This document shows positions 44,468-56,555 of a stretch of DNA of 64,000 bases, piece after piece. The notes under the pieces are model-generated. The model was not told the origin of the DNA and made no database searches. It saw nothing but the letters and a program-made list of their open reading frames with translations. The position numbers and the translations under genes were made by a program. Numbering within the stretch: position 1 is the first letter of the stretch; each line of letters starts with the position of its first letter. The DNA is from Tubulanus polymorphus (Eukaryota > Nemertea > Palaeonemertea > Tubulaniformes > Tubulanidae), in NCBI RefSeq assembly GCF_964204645.1, contig NC_134032.1, positions 10,782,275 through 10,846,274 on the forward strand. Direction: 5' to 3'.

Positions 44468-46586
44468 ATGACTGCAATCTTCTACGGGATGCTATTGGTA
44501 GTCGCGTTCGTGTTGGCGCCGGTGGCAGTAATGGCGGACCCTCCCGTCTTATCAGACTCAGTACCAGGTAAAACGTGTTTATTTTTGTTAGCAGTGTTAG
44601 CTTCTATACTTTTCCCAGTAATTATGAAACAACGGCACCAAACGTATAAATGTGGCCAGGGTTTATTTAACAAAGCATTCAGTGCTGTAGATACGTATCG
44701 AATTATTCTTATAAATTAGTTAATTTATTCTACGAACCTATAAATGCTTCTTCAAGTAGCGTATATTAGTAGCCTATCCGGCGAGAGCTAGAATTTATGA
44801 ATATAGCGCTAATATCTAGTGAATTTGTCAAGCACCAAAAAAGTCATGATTTTATCTATTTTAGTGTGTTTCAAAGACACTGATGTTGTTCTCATGCTGG
44901 ACCAGAGTGGAAGTCTGAGAAACGGAATAAATAATCAAGGACCAAACCACATACCGACTGTCAGGAAAGCAGCGGGAGACATCGTCAAAGGCTTGCCGCT
45001 TCCTGTTGAAAATAATCCAGCGATTTTCGGGGTAACAACAAAAATATCGAAAGCCCATCGCACATGTATAGGGAAATACGGAAACAGGAGGCTGAAACAT
45101 GTTTCCGTGTGTCGTCACGAGGAACGAGAACCACATTGATTCCGAGATCAAAGATTATTGTTTCCGTGTTTCTGTGGTAACCTGCGTCGTGTGCGTTGGA
45201 CTTAAGCTATAATGGACGGCTTTCGATGCTTATCGGTTTACCGGTCAACCATTGGTTTAGGACGCAGCTATTTTGAAGGCACTTCCTGTAAAAGGAAGTC
45301 ACCAAAAGGGACATTTTGACAAACTAAAATTTTTGATAGCCTATTTCTTAAAAATTGAATTTTCCATTAACGATTAGCTGATCACGTAACAACTATGGAA
45401 CAAATGATTTTAAGCTTAAAATCGTTGTACTGATTGGAAATATGAATTATGCCATAGCAACTAAACAACAAATCTTTGAGTTTAACTTAACTTGACCAAT
45501 CAGAATATTTTATGAATAATTTTACATTAAATATAAGCTTTCTGATTTGAGTTTTTTTTCTAAGTTATCTTTTAGGTAGACGCGTATAGATTATCATGTT
45601 CATACGGTATTTCCATATTAACAATGTATATTGTTTATTCTCAGATGGGGGTGTACATGTTTTCGGGAGCAGCTGAACAGCTCATAGTTCAACAAATGAC
45701 CGAGTTGCAAACGATGCAAGACGTTGATAATATCGTGACTAAAATCGATAATGCAAACATTAACCACGGCCAGACGCATACAGATACAGCGCTGAAGAAT
45801 GTCCGAGAACAGGTAGATTGATATACTTGTCTCAGAAAGAACCACCTTGTACTTTCATCACAATTTTGAAATTGAGTATCAGATTATAGTTATTGTCACA
45901 TGATTTGGCATCGTTGCGTGCAAGGGTTTAGTTGCCTTTGCACTATTGGTGATGCAACCGAATCCATCATTTGGTCATTAGTACTTCTCGAGAGAGATAC
46001 GTGGCAAAATTTCAATCAGATCTTGATGTGCAGGTGAATACGTAAACTGATTCATTACTCACACGCCACAGTAAGAACATCGAAAATCTTGACCATAGCG
46101 TGCTGCCCCTATATAAACCATTGGCGGTGAATACGTGAACTAAACGAGTACTCGCATGCCACTGTAAGAATATTGAGCTGTGTAAAATGATGCTCGTTGG
46201 ATATGTGCATTTTTCCTCGAAATTCCCCCAAATCATCATGAAATATTTTCATTCATTTTCAGATGTTGCCGAACAGTCGCCCAGACGTGAACAACACGGT
46301 CGTATTGATCACTGACGGCGAAATCTTCAAAGGGAACGAGTTTATTGATATCGCAGAAGGCTTATTGCTCGAGCAGGCGGATAAACTACGAAGCCCCAAC
46401 ACCCGCATCATCGGGGTCGGGGTCGGAGCAAAACTGCCGCAATTCAAGGAGCAGTTGAAGAAAGTGGTCAGTCAACCGGTGAACGCAAACTACTTCGAAA
46501 TAGAAGATTGGGTCAACGTCGAGCATTTTCTGGCGAGCACGATCGTGGCCACGATAACATGTCCTCCGATGTGCCCACCGCAGTAA
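44468..46586 (+). CDS. Secreted single VWA-domain protein A
   Basis: Exons 44468-44567, 44865-45031, 45645-45812 and 46263-46586. Phases match, giving 252 residues. Residues 1-23 are a signal peptide (MTAIFYGMLLVVAFVLAPVA). The rest is one VWA domain. The metal site is DQSGS (46-50), the Thr lies in GQTHTDTAL (about 131-139) and the Asp in LITDGE (163). Later strands are IIGVGVGA and YFEIEDW. Such domains bind proteins through a divalent cation; likely an extracellular matrix, defence or adhesion role. There is no second domain or membrane anchor. It ends with CPPMCPPQ. A poly(A) signal AATAAA is at 46669-46674. Paralogue of the gene at 54163-56364. Confidence 0.88.
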
Positions 46587-46790
46587 CAAGTCAAATCATA
46601 CAGATGAGCCCTATATCTGTTCATCTATATTCAGTCGTATTCCGAAGAAACGTCATATGAAATCAAGCAATAAACGTAAACATTTACGAAAAAGTGACTT
46701 CGTTTTTGTCATCTCGTCCGAGCTCATGTATTCGCCGCTGAAATATAGAGGCAGAACGTGACAATCAAGGTCAAACGCTGCTCGATATTC

Positions 46791-47389
46791 CAACTGTGGC
46801 ATGCGAGTGGTAATAATACGTCGGTTTATAGTCAGGATCGGATCGGAGCGTTTTGCCAACAATGATAAACCAACAAGACCCACGTCAAGACATCATGCCT
46901 GTTAAATCTGCAATAGGCCTTTCTATCTTTCCTACCCATGTTTTTATCTATCACAAATCCTCCTTTGAAAATACGAAATTGCACTAGACATTTTTACGAA
47001 ACTAATGTTAATCTAACACGTCAAAGGCTTGGTCAGTTTGATTTGAATAACCTCGATAATATGAACCCTGACAACGCGAATAGTTCATTTATCGATAGAT
47101 TACATCATTAACGAGGTTTCACCTAAGCAACTAAAAATGGCACGAAAAATCAAAATTACCTTAACCCTGGATGACTAGAGGGAAATTTAGATATTCCAAA
47201 AAAAGGGTTAGATTGTATAGAGCTTCTATAGGACTTGATAAAAGCTCTGTTGAATATCAGAACTTTGTTACCGAAATAGATATAATCAGATGAAACGTAC
47301 TGCTGAAAAATCCTACAAACAGTCACCGAAAATCCGATCATCCAGAAACTAAAGCACAGTCTTGCCGCTGACTAACACTCAATCTTCTG
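46791..47389. other. Spacer, no gene seen
   Basis: AT-rich, no supported exon or repeat. Confidence 0.5.
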
Positions 47390-48865
47390 CTCCGCCCTCT
47401 CTCCTTCCTGTCATCTCCACTGCCCGCCCCTCTCTTCTTTTATCCTCTCCCCTCCCTGTTCCTGGTTTACAATTCTTGTGAATTTCCGATAGTGGGACTT
47501 AACCACGGACCCGTTACCGAGTGGTAGTTTTGGCAGATCTTTACATTTACATTCCTTCAAAATGACAGTCAATTTTTGAAAATGCTCCATGGTTTGTGTA
47601 GTCAAACTCGCGGCTTCATTTTCTGCTGACTAATTCCTCCATTTTGCCATCCCTGAATCCATCTTCCTAACAGTTGTTACTGTAAATATCTCAATAAGGA
47701 GCTAAACCAAAGCCCTGTTACTGACATTCCTGTAGATTTCCACACACTTCCTTTTTGGTCAAACTAACAGCCAAGATTTTGCAAATCCACCACGAATTCG
47801 AACAGTCACAGCAGCTGAAAGAACACCACATTTTCTATCCAAGAACTGGAAGAGTCAGGCATCAAAAACCACGGAGCTTTTCTATTTAATTAAACCCGAT
47901 GAAAGATAACAGTTTTATAGATAAAACAGATTCGACCTCTCGATTCGGACATTTTTTTATAGTATTTTTTATGCTAAACACATTTCGTAGTGAACTGATG
48001 ATTAAAATATCTAATAATGAGTCTTCGACTGCGGCTGCCCGACAAAATTAAACTCTATGAGTTTGCTTACGTCCAATCGTGTATCTGGAACAAAATTCCT
48101 CACAGATCTCGGCAAAAGTCCGATACCAAAGGTCAAAACGTTGAATATTAACTCGTTTAACTTACTGCATAAGTGAGTTCTCCCTCCATCGATTCGAATC
48201 TGAGACTAAGATTCATTTTTTGATTCGCGTTCATAATCAGAGCACGAAATTTCGGTCAAAAATGATTTCAAAATTGTATTTACGCATTTTGAATGACTGC
48301 GGTATTCTGTATCTACCTCTTGATACTCATGCGGAATACAGAAATTCTTCCTTCGGATTTCTAGGCCGAGTCAAGATTCATTTTTCAATCACTTTAAAAA
48401 TCTATGTATGAAATCTCAGTCAAAAGCCATTTCAAAGTATAACCGTATTTCAAGTTCAGCCCAGTCAATGTACATAGAAAAATACCAACAAAGAAAAACC
48501 AAAACAAACCGCAAATATTTAATATTTCGATGTTAAACTCACTCAGATAAAAATCACAAGTCTCTCGACAGATTCCTTATTCCCATAGAAATTCCATTAT
48601 CAATTTCATAATTAAGTAATTTAGATAAGATCTTAAAAGATCACGTATAAACATTGCTGCAGTGGGTATCAACTACACAATGTTAAAAGGCACAAATAAT
48701 CCATACATATTCTATAGTAAAAATCTATATATACCTAAGAGGTTGAGTTTAAGATAAAGAAAGGTATCAGATATACATCAAATGGTTAACCATTTTCGAG
48801 ATAAGTATCTGATGACGATGATACACCGATCTTTTGTGAGGAGTATCTCTAGAACCTAGATCAAA

Positions 48866-49408
48866 AAACCTTTTCCGAGCAGCCTTACGTTGTTCCTTTC
48901 TCTCTCTGTACGGCCGTTTCTTTTATTTCATTTTTTGTCCTTTTTTTCTATTTTTCATATATTTGCGAACCGAGCTTTTCTGAGCTTATATGCGTGCGTG
49001 CTTTTTTCTATCAGAGGCGGGAGGCTCAAAGCACATCCTCGGACACGCAGTGAACTTGTCCCTTCGTACAAAGTGACCTCATCAATCACAATATACTCAG
49101 ACCCCTGTGTATATTCGTTCGCTGCGAGAGGCGGGGGCCCAAAGCACATCCTCGGACATGCAGTGATCTTGTCCCTTCGTACAAAGTGATCAATCACAAC
49201 GTACTCAGACCCCTCCTGCTGTTTGTAAGGGAGTCCACATCTAGCGGATCATACCCTGAAGCACTTGTCGTGATGAGCGACATAAGTTCGCTTATTACTT
49301 ACCTGTATCTTAATTCTTATTATTTCATTTTCTCTTTCATATATGTTTCTATTTCTTTCATATATTTTCTTCCCGCCGTTTTGAGAAAACGTTGCTCGGA
49401 AAAGGTTG
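48866..49408. mobile_element. MITE-like element with AACCTTTTCCGAGCA ends
   Basis: Begins AACCTTTTCCGAGCAGC and ends GTTGCTCGGAAAAGGTT. The interior has two direct units of about 110 bp with AAAGCACATCCTCGGACA, CTTGTCCCTTCGTACAAAGTGA and CTCAGACCCCT. No transposase. Confidence 0.75.
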
Positions 49409-49499
49409 GGCGTGCGTGCAATACCCTTTTGGCACAAACTATAAGAGATTTACTCAACACGATCCAATAAGCAATTCAAAATTCAGGTGAATCATCGCA

Positions 49500-49945
49500 C
49501 ATCAATTCCGGGTTCGATCCCCGAACTTATGTATTACTCGTCAACCATAGATTCAAACCGGGTTCAAACCCCGGACTACTGGTCTACTGGTTAACTAAAG
49601 GATATAGAATAATACCGGGTTCAAACCCCGCGCTACTGGACTACTGGTTAACTAAACGATATACAATAATACCGGGTTCAAACCCCGGACTACTGGACTA
49701 CTGGTTAACTAAACGATTTAAAATGATACCGGGTTCAAACCCCGTACTAATGTTTTACCGGTTAATTTGAAAATATAGATGACCCGGTCCATACCCAGGA
49801 CCAATGTTTTACTGGTTAACTAAACGTAATAAAATGATTCCGGGTTCAAACCCCGGACTAATGGTTAACTTGACAATTTAGCAGTTTACCGGGTTCAAAA
49901 CCCGGACTACTGAATAGCTCAACAATAGATTCATACTGGGTTCGA
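49500..49945 (+). repeat. 57-bp minisatellite with tRNA T-arm-like hairpins
   Basis: About eight units, period 57 in the best three (start near 49611, 49668 and 49725). Each carries CCGGGTTCAAACCCCGG: a 5-bp GC stem closing a 7-base TTCAAAC loop, the shape and loop of a tRNA T-arm and Pol III box B. Between hairpins is GGACTACTGGTTAACTAAACG. The outer units are degraded. No box A partner, so not tRNA genes. Confidence 0.85.
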
Positions 49946-51300
49946 AACACGGGCAGCACCAGCTAGTAAAAAGTCTACCATCAAAACTTGTGAACGAAAC
50001 GTCTTGTATAGGGTTGTGAATAACTCCTCTCCAAATACAGAATTGGAAAAAAATATTTGGAGATTGATTATAGATATTTCAATTAAATGAGAATTTTTGA
50101 TTCGGTATTTTTCTGTACAACTAACAAGGACGAACTCTAACTACAGCCCTGCGCCGAAATACGTATTCAAATCGGGATATTCCGACCGTGCATGAGCTCT
50201 TTCAGAAATACAGTCAATGTATCAGCGACAAAAGTACTCTTTATTTACTCTTTATATAGAAAAGTGCAGAAACGATAATCTCGTTCTGTTCAGTGATTTT
50301 GAATATGCATCTTAACACGTTCACACGGAGCCATAAGTTGATTCAAAATATATATGAGTTTAAAAACTCTCAAAAGTCGCTTCATGTGTTTTGAACTAAT
50401 TTTTCGATTTAGCTCATAATCATGTAACGGAATGTATTCAAAGTATTCCGCAATTTTGAAAACATCTCCTCAAATTTTTCGCCTATATTCATATACCAGA
50501 AATAATCTACGCAAGTTTTATCACATACACACAAAGATACATGAAAATGCGTGTACCTATAAGCAAGCATCAAATGAATTTTGAAATCACGAAATATCTG
50601 AAGTCAGCCAAATACGCAATCTACTTAACATGAAAAATACGAGACAAATTTCTTCCATCGAGACACGTCGAATCTGTTTTATCTATAGAGATTTAAATCA
50701 GGTATATTTGATAGTTTCCATCGGAAAGAAGAACTCATTGACTGCTATCTTAGTCAAAACAGTAGAAAAAATCCTGTATGCTTTGGTTGTTGATTTATCA
50801 AATAGTGGACCTCGGAGCCCTGGCATCTGCCAGTTTGTGATAGAAAATGCATCAGTTCTTCCAGAAACTTTGCTGTTAGTTTGGGACGATTCGAACTCTT
50901 GTTGGATTTGCAAAAAATGACTGTTGGTTTGACGAAAAAGAAGTGTGGAAATCGGTACAGAAAAGTCGGTAACAGGGCTGTGGTATAGTTCCACAATGGG
51001 ATATTTACAGAAACAACAGCCAGGAGGCGGGAGACGGGGAAGGCAAAATGGAGTGATTAGTCAGCAGAAATGTAGCTATGAGTTTGACAACACAAACCAT
51101 GGCGATTTCTCAAAAATCGACTGTCAATTTGAGGCGATGGAAATATGAAAATCTGCTAAAACTATCACTAAGTAACCGGACAGCGGTTTTGTCTCACAAT
51201 CGGATATCAACACGAACCATAGGCCAAGAAGAGGGAATGAGGGGATGACAGAAGGAAGGGCATGGGCAGTGGGGAGGATTGTGGTTTAGCTTGAACACAA

Positions 51301-52039
51301 ACCAAGGGTAGGGAGGAGGGGAGGTTGATAAAAATGAGGGGTATAGTTAACAGGACTGGGTTTAGATTTACACCAACTACGAAGAGAACGGGTGAAAGAA
51401 GGGAGGGGGAAGACAGCGATGGGGGAGGGAGAAGGCCTGAATGAGTTGTCAGAAAGAGGGCTCATAGACAGTAAGATCATTGCATGACTGTGACCAGTAT
51501 GGTTTCACGATATCCGAAAACTAACTTTTAAATACTATGAATTATGTAAATATGAATTTAAGTTTGAGTCAAATTGTAAAACCGTCAAAAATAGAAGGAA
51601 TGCACCTCACCACAATATCATACGAGCTGAAATTCATTTCTCTGCCGTCTTTCTTCTATCGGCCATAATATTCGCCATCATCATCTCAACGCTTGTGGTT
51701 ACTGTTAGCATCCTTAAAGATATGAGTTAGTTTCAGCTAGACGTGCCTTAATTCAAACTGTTTAGTTCTGGTGAATCCGGTTTGCGATAAGGAAAGGTGG
51801 TCAATATGGCCACCCGCAGTAGTGTAGTGTATACGGACTACAAATGTAAATCGAGAGCGACGACGGTCACTTTGAATACGAATTCACCGTCTGCTGAACA
51901 ATATTCAACCTTGACCACAACGTCGTATACGACTTACGACCCGATCCGATCGTTGGGTCGGAGGGAAGCGAGTCTGCGTCAGACTCGATTTTTTAATCGG
52001 GAACATTTTCGACAGAGTTTACTTTCCGACCACAAGGAT
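51301..52039. other. Spacer before duplication copy B
   Basis: Purine-rich at the start, otherwise unremarkable. The frame at 51797-52081 is unsupported. Confidence 0.4.
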
Positions 52040-53894
52040 AGAATAAGTTTTATTTTCTACGACCCGATCAGATCGTCGTAGCCAATCAGCGACGGGTTTT
52101 GCATCACATGTCTTTAAGACTCGGCGATGATCGAGTCGTATTTATGTCGACCCGAGTGCTCCTAGGATCGTGAGACAAATGAATCGGCAATCAGTGGTCA
52201 TACGACGATTTAGTCGGGTCGTAAGTCGACCTTAGCTTAGCTATAAATAGACTATTTTCTTCACAACCTTCCTCGGCAAATTTTCCCCCAAAAATGGTTT
52301 TGTTCGTAATTGCAATCCATAATTGCTATTATCAGCCTATATTCAGATATTTCATAATTTTTCTTTAAAATACTAACTAAACTTTTTGTACATATCCCTC
52401 TTAAAGGCCTCTTTAGGAGGGATGTGCGAAAATGATTATGATTATTATTTCAATATCTACTAATTATCAGCGCTAAGCTAATCAAAGTTACTTTTTAAGA
52501 CCTTGCCGGCTCTGCAGTTCACTGATGTCGCTTGTACCTCGCAACTGGTTGACCTTGGAGTGATAACTGAAGGTTAACTCACTTGAGCGGCAATCCTTTT
52601 TCGTCTGGATGGAATGCAATATAAGCTTTATACACTTAGCTTTATACACTTTAGTTACATAACATCGCAACACACGTCAACCACGTATCCCACGCAGCTG
52701 GCACTTCTGTCGAGTGCGCTTGTTCAAATTGCCGTTCTACAGTAACGTGAGCAATTCCAGTCGATAAATTCAACAAGCTGTAAAAATTGGGAATTGAAAT
52801 TTGACCAAACTAATTCTTTTAACTCCAGCGTCCATCCTATCAAACCAGAATGGTGGACCTAGGCCTTGAGTTACATACAATTAATGGGAACCGCAAGAAT
52901 CCACCACCATCGTCCAAGATAATGCATTTCAAATTTCAACTTTCGAACTAGATTTTTTGCTTCTATATCCAAAGGTTATCACTTGAACCACCGAATATTG
53001 ATTACAATGATAGTTTTCTTCAAGATTATTTGCTTTTAAAAGAAATATAAATAATCTTTACAGGTATATAAGGGGCGGATACACGGGCTAATTTTGAAGA
53101 ACCCGTCACATCCTAAAAGGGCTCATTGATGATGTCCATTATTAGGCAATATTAGGCGTACTCCCGAACAAAAATACACCAATTTTCATCGTTGACAAGA
53201 TGAAAAAGGGCACGTGGAAGACCGAAAAACTACAAGCAGACCTGGTGGATCCTCTTTTGGAATCTTCGATTGCCGCAGTAGCACACATCAACTCGCGCTT
53301 CGATGAACGAACGTAGGTGTTTCACGGATCGAAAATTGAAATTCAACATCCGTATAGTAAGAGGAACCAAGATCGTTACCGTCCAGTGAGCATGCGCAGG
53401 ACGCAACTACCGGCGTATATTTCAAACTGTAAACGTCACCAACCCTAGCCCTCCAAACCAAAGAAAATCACTAATCCCAGAAGAAGGGAAATGTTTCAGC
53501 GAGTAAATTCGATTTCAGTTATCATTTTTGTAAGTGATTTGTCCAATCGTAAAAGAAAATGGTTTTTTTAGGCCTATATAGTTCGTGTTTTATGCCCAGG
53601 CCATACACAGGGAGACACAACCCGGAAAAAAGAAACAGAAAGTATTTCGTGTGTGATGCTCCGAAACAAGAAGAGTCGAAACAACCCAAAAAAGCGTTTC
53701 TGTTTTATGTTTCGGGTGAACCGTCTTACTACGGTTTAGAGAAAGAGGTTTGTGAGAAAATATTATGAAAAAATATTTTTCAATATATATTTTAAAAATA
53801 TTCATATAAATTATAGATATGACGGGGAAGAAATTAAAAACCACATCGAGTTATCGATAACCAATATAAAAACGACCGGCAGCTATTCGTTCGG

Positions 53895-53976
53895 TATAAA
53901 TAACACCACATTTCCCCGGTCCAGACATCAACTATTGTTTCAGTAACCAACACTGTATTCGTGCTGTAATTTAAAG
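53895..53976 (+). promoter_or_regulatory. Promoter and non-coding exon 1 of VWA gene B
   Basis: TATAAATAA at 53895-53903. The leader ends TTTAAAG|GTAAGT at 53976, and the following acceptor CACGTTCAG is at 54144-54152. Same architecture as gene A. Confidence 0.7.
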
Positions 53977-54162
53977 GTAAGTTGCGTAAACCTCATCATG
54001 ATTTTGTTCGTCTTCTATGAAACTGCAAATTATCTACGTCTGCTGGTCTGTGATTAGTTAAGTCACAAGCGGGCGGTCGAAGTGTTCACGCCATTTTCTT
54101 CTGAAAGGTATTTCATTCAATTTATTTCTATTAATTTCTATTTCACGTTCAGCTGAAAGAAA

Positions 54163-56364
54163 ATGACTGCAATCTTCTACGGGATGCTATTGGTAGTCGC
54201 GTTCGTCTTGGCGCCGGTGGCAGCAATGGTGGAACCTCCCGTCTTGTCGGACTCAAAACCAAGTAAAACGTGTTTATTTTTAAAAGCAGTGTTAGCGTCT
54301 ATAATTTTCGGTGATGGTAAAACAAACGGCACCAAACATATATAAATTTATGTACACAAAGTCCAACAAAGCATTCAGTGTTATAAATACTTTTTGAATT
54401 TTTTTATTATTGAATTATTATTATTATTTCAAAAGGGAAAAAATTAATAACTTACCAACCTATACATGCTTTTTTCAGGCACAGTATATATTAGTAGCCT
54501 ATCCGGTGACAGCTAGAATCTATGAATATAGCGCTAATCTATTGAATTCGTCAAATCCCAGAGCAGTCATGATTTTTCCAATTTTTAGTGTGTTTGATAA
54601 AGAACGATGTTGTTCTCGTGCTGGACCAGAGTGGAAGTTTGAAAAACGGAATAAATGGACAAGGACCAGACAACATACCGACTGTCAGGAAAGCAACGGA
54701 AGACATCGTCAGGGGCTTGCCGCTTCCTAAAGCTCAAGGCGATTCCGCAATTTACGAGGTAACAAAAAAATGTTGAAAGCACATCGCACATGTACAGGAA
54801 AACACTGAAACAGGAGACATGAACATGTTTCCCTATGTCATCACGAGAGCCGAGAAATATGGTTTTGAGAACATTTTGTTTCCGAGATCAAACATGTTTG
54901 TTTCCGTGTTTCTGTATTTTCCTGCGTCGTGTGCGATGGGCTTGAAGCTTATGGATGACTCACCGGTCTACCGGTCAACCATTGGTTTAGGATTTAAAAT
55001 TCGAATTAAGCGAAAGAAACTAAACAAAAAATCTCTGAGTTTAACTTAACTTGACCAATCTGAATACTTTATGAATAATTCTGAATAGATATAAGCTTTA
55101 ACTGGTAATTCATTTTAGAATGTTTTTCTAAATCATCTTTTAGGTAGAAGTGTATAGGTGGTCATATCTATACGGTATTTCCATATCAATAATGTACTAA
55201 ATTGTTTTTTGTTCAGGTCGGGGTGTACATGTTTTCGGGAGCTGATGAACAGCTCATAGTTCAACAAATGACCGAGTTGCAAACGACGCAAGACGTTGAT
55301 AATATCGTGACTAAAATCGATAATGCAAAAATTAACCACGGCCAGACGCATACAGATACAGCGCTGAAGAATGTCCGAGAACAGGTAGATAAATATTATA
55401 GTCTCAGAAAATACCACCTGTAACCACATCCCAATCCAGCGATAAAGTACAACATCTGTTATGAGTTATGGACTCGCAAGTAATCGAGATCCGTTGGATG
55501 CGGAGTCTCAGAATAAGTTAATTTTACGAATCTTTCCAAAAACGGACCATTTCAACTCATTAAAAACTGGCATCTAAATAAAAGTCAACTTGCTGAATAT
55601 CTCGGCGATCATCACTCACTATGTACTTCCATCGTACTTTTAAAATTGAATTAACAAATTAGTTATTGTCACATGATTTGGCATCGTCGCATGCCAGGGT
55701 TTGGTTGCCTTTGCGCTATTGGTGATGCAACCAAACCCATCCTGGTAGTACTTGTCGAGAGAGATGCGTAAGAATCTTGACCATCATGTGCTGCTCCCGA
55801 ATGGTGAATATGAGAACTAATTCACTTCTCACATGTCACAGTAGGAAAATCGAAAATCTTGACTATCACGTGCTGCCCCTATATAAACCATTGGCGGTGA
55901 ATGCGTGAATTAATCGAGTACTCGCATGCCACTGTAAGAATATTGATCTGCGTAGAATTCTGCCCATTGAATATGTGTATTTTCCCTAGAAATTCCCCCA
56001 AATCATCATACAATATTTCATTCACTTTCAGATGTTGCCGAACAGTCGCCCAGACGTGAACAACACGGTCGTATTGATCACAGACGGCGAAATTTACAAA
56101 GGGAACGAGTTCATTAATATCGCAGAAGGTTTGTTGCTCGAGCAGGCGGATAAACTACGAAGCCCCAACACCCGCATCATCGGAGTCGGGGTCGGAGCAA
56201 AACTGCCGGAATTCAGAGAGCAGTTGAAGAAAGTGGTCAGTCGTCCGGTGAGCGAAAACTACTTCGAAATAAAAGATTGGGAAAACGTCAAGAATTATAT
56301 GGGGGAAGCGATCACGGCCACTTTGATATGCCCCCCGCCGTGCCGAATGAAATCATACAAATGA
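54163..56364 (+). CDS. Secreted single VWA-domain protein B
   Basis: Exons 54163-54262, 54589-54758, 55217-55384 and 56032-56364. All are in phase, giving 256 residues. The signal peptide is almost the same as in A. The metal site DQSGS, the Thr loop GQTHTDTAL and LITDGE are kept. Differences cluster in exon 2 (PLPKAQGDSAIYE against PLPVENNPAIFG) and the C-terminus (ITATLICPPPCRMKSYK). With the fold and promoter intact, both copies look functional. The site corresponding to A's AATAAA reads AATTAA here. Confidence 0.88.
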
Positions 56365-56555
56365 ATCCTTTATCTGTTCATCTATATTCAGTCGTATTCC
56401 GATGAAACGTCATATGAAATCAAACAATTAACGTAAACATTTACAAAAAAATCACTTTGTTATTGTCATCTCGTCTGGAGTTCATATCATATTTGCCCCT
56501 GAAATATTACGGCAGAACGTGGCAGTCAAGGTCAAACGAAGCTCAATATTCTTAC

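Larger units (their letters stand above)
41140..46790 (+). repeat. Segmental duplication, copy A
   Basis: Matches 52040-56555 in the same order and orientation, from the block CAGATCGTCGTAGCCAATCAG at the left to GCAGAACGTGRCARTCAAGG at the right. It contains VWA gene A. It is about 1.1 kb longer than copy B, nearly all due to the mobile DNA at 42966-44000. Confidence 0.85.
47390..51300. repeat. Inverted-repeat structure, arms 47390-47880 and 50790-51300
   Basis: The right arm reversed matches the left arm across several hundred bases. Shared blocks include GGCAAAATGGAG, AACACAAACCATGG or ACACAAACCATGG, TCAAAAATYGACTGTCA and CCCTGTTAC. The arms are diverged. The 2.9-kb interior holds a foldback element (48866-49408) and a minisatellite (49500-49945). 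Whether the arms are the ends of one large element or two inverted copies of a smaller one is open; a related piece is in MED30 intron 1. Confidence 0.65.
52040..56555 (+). repeat. Segmental duplication, copy B
   Basis: See copy A (41140-46790). It keeps the complete VWA gene B with its promoter and lacks the SINE pair and the 0.7-kb element. Non-coding parts are more diverged than exons 3 and 4. Confidence 0.85.

Noticed and set aside
49500-49945. Cluster of tRNA genes
   Set aside because: Only the T-arm hairpin repeats. There is no D-arm, anticodon arm or acceptor stem in the 57-bp unit.
50698-50994. Reverse frame of 98 codons in the right inverted-repeat arm
   Set aside because: The corresponding frame in the left arm is interrupted by stops, and no domain is recognised.
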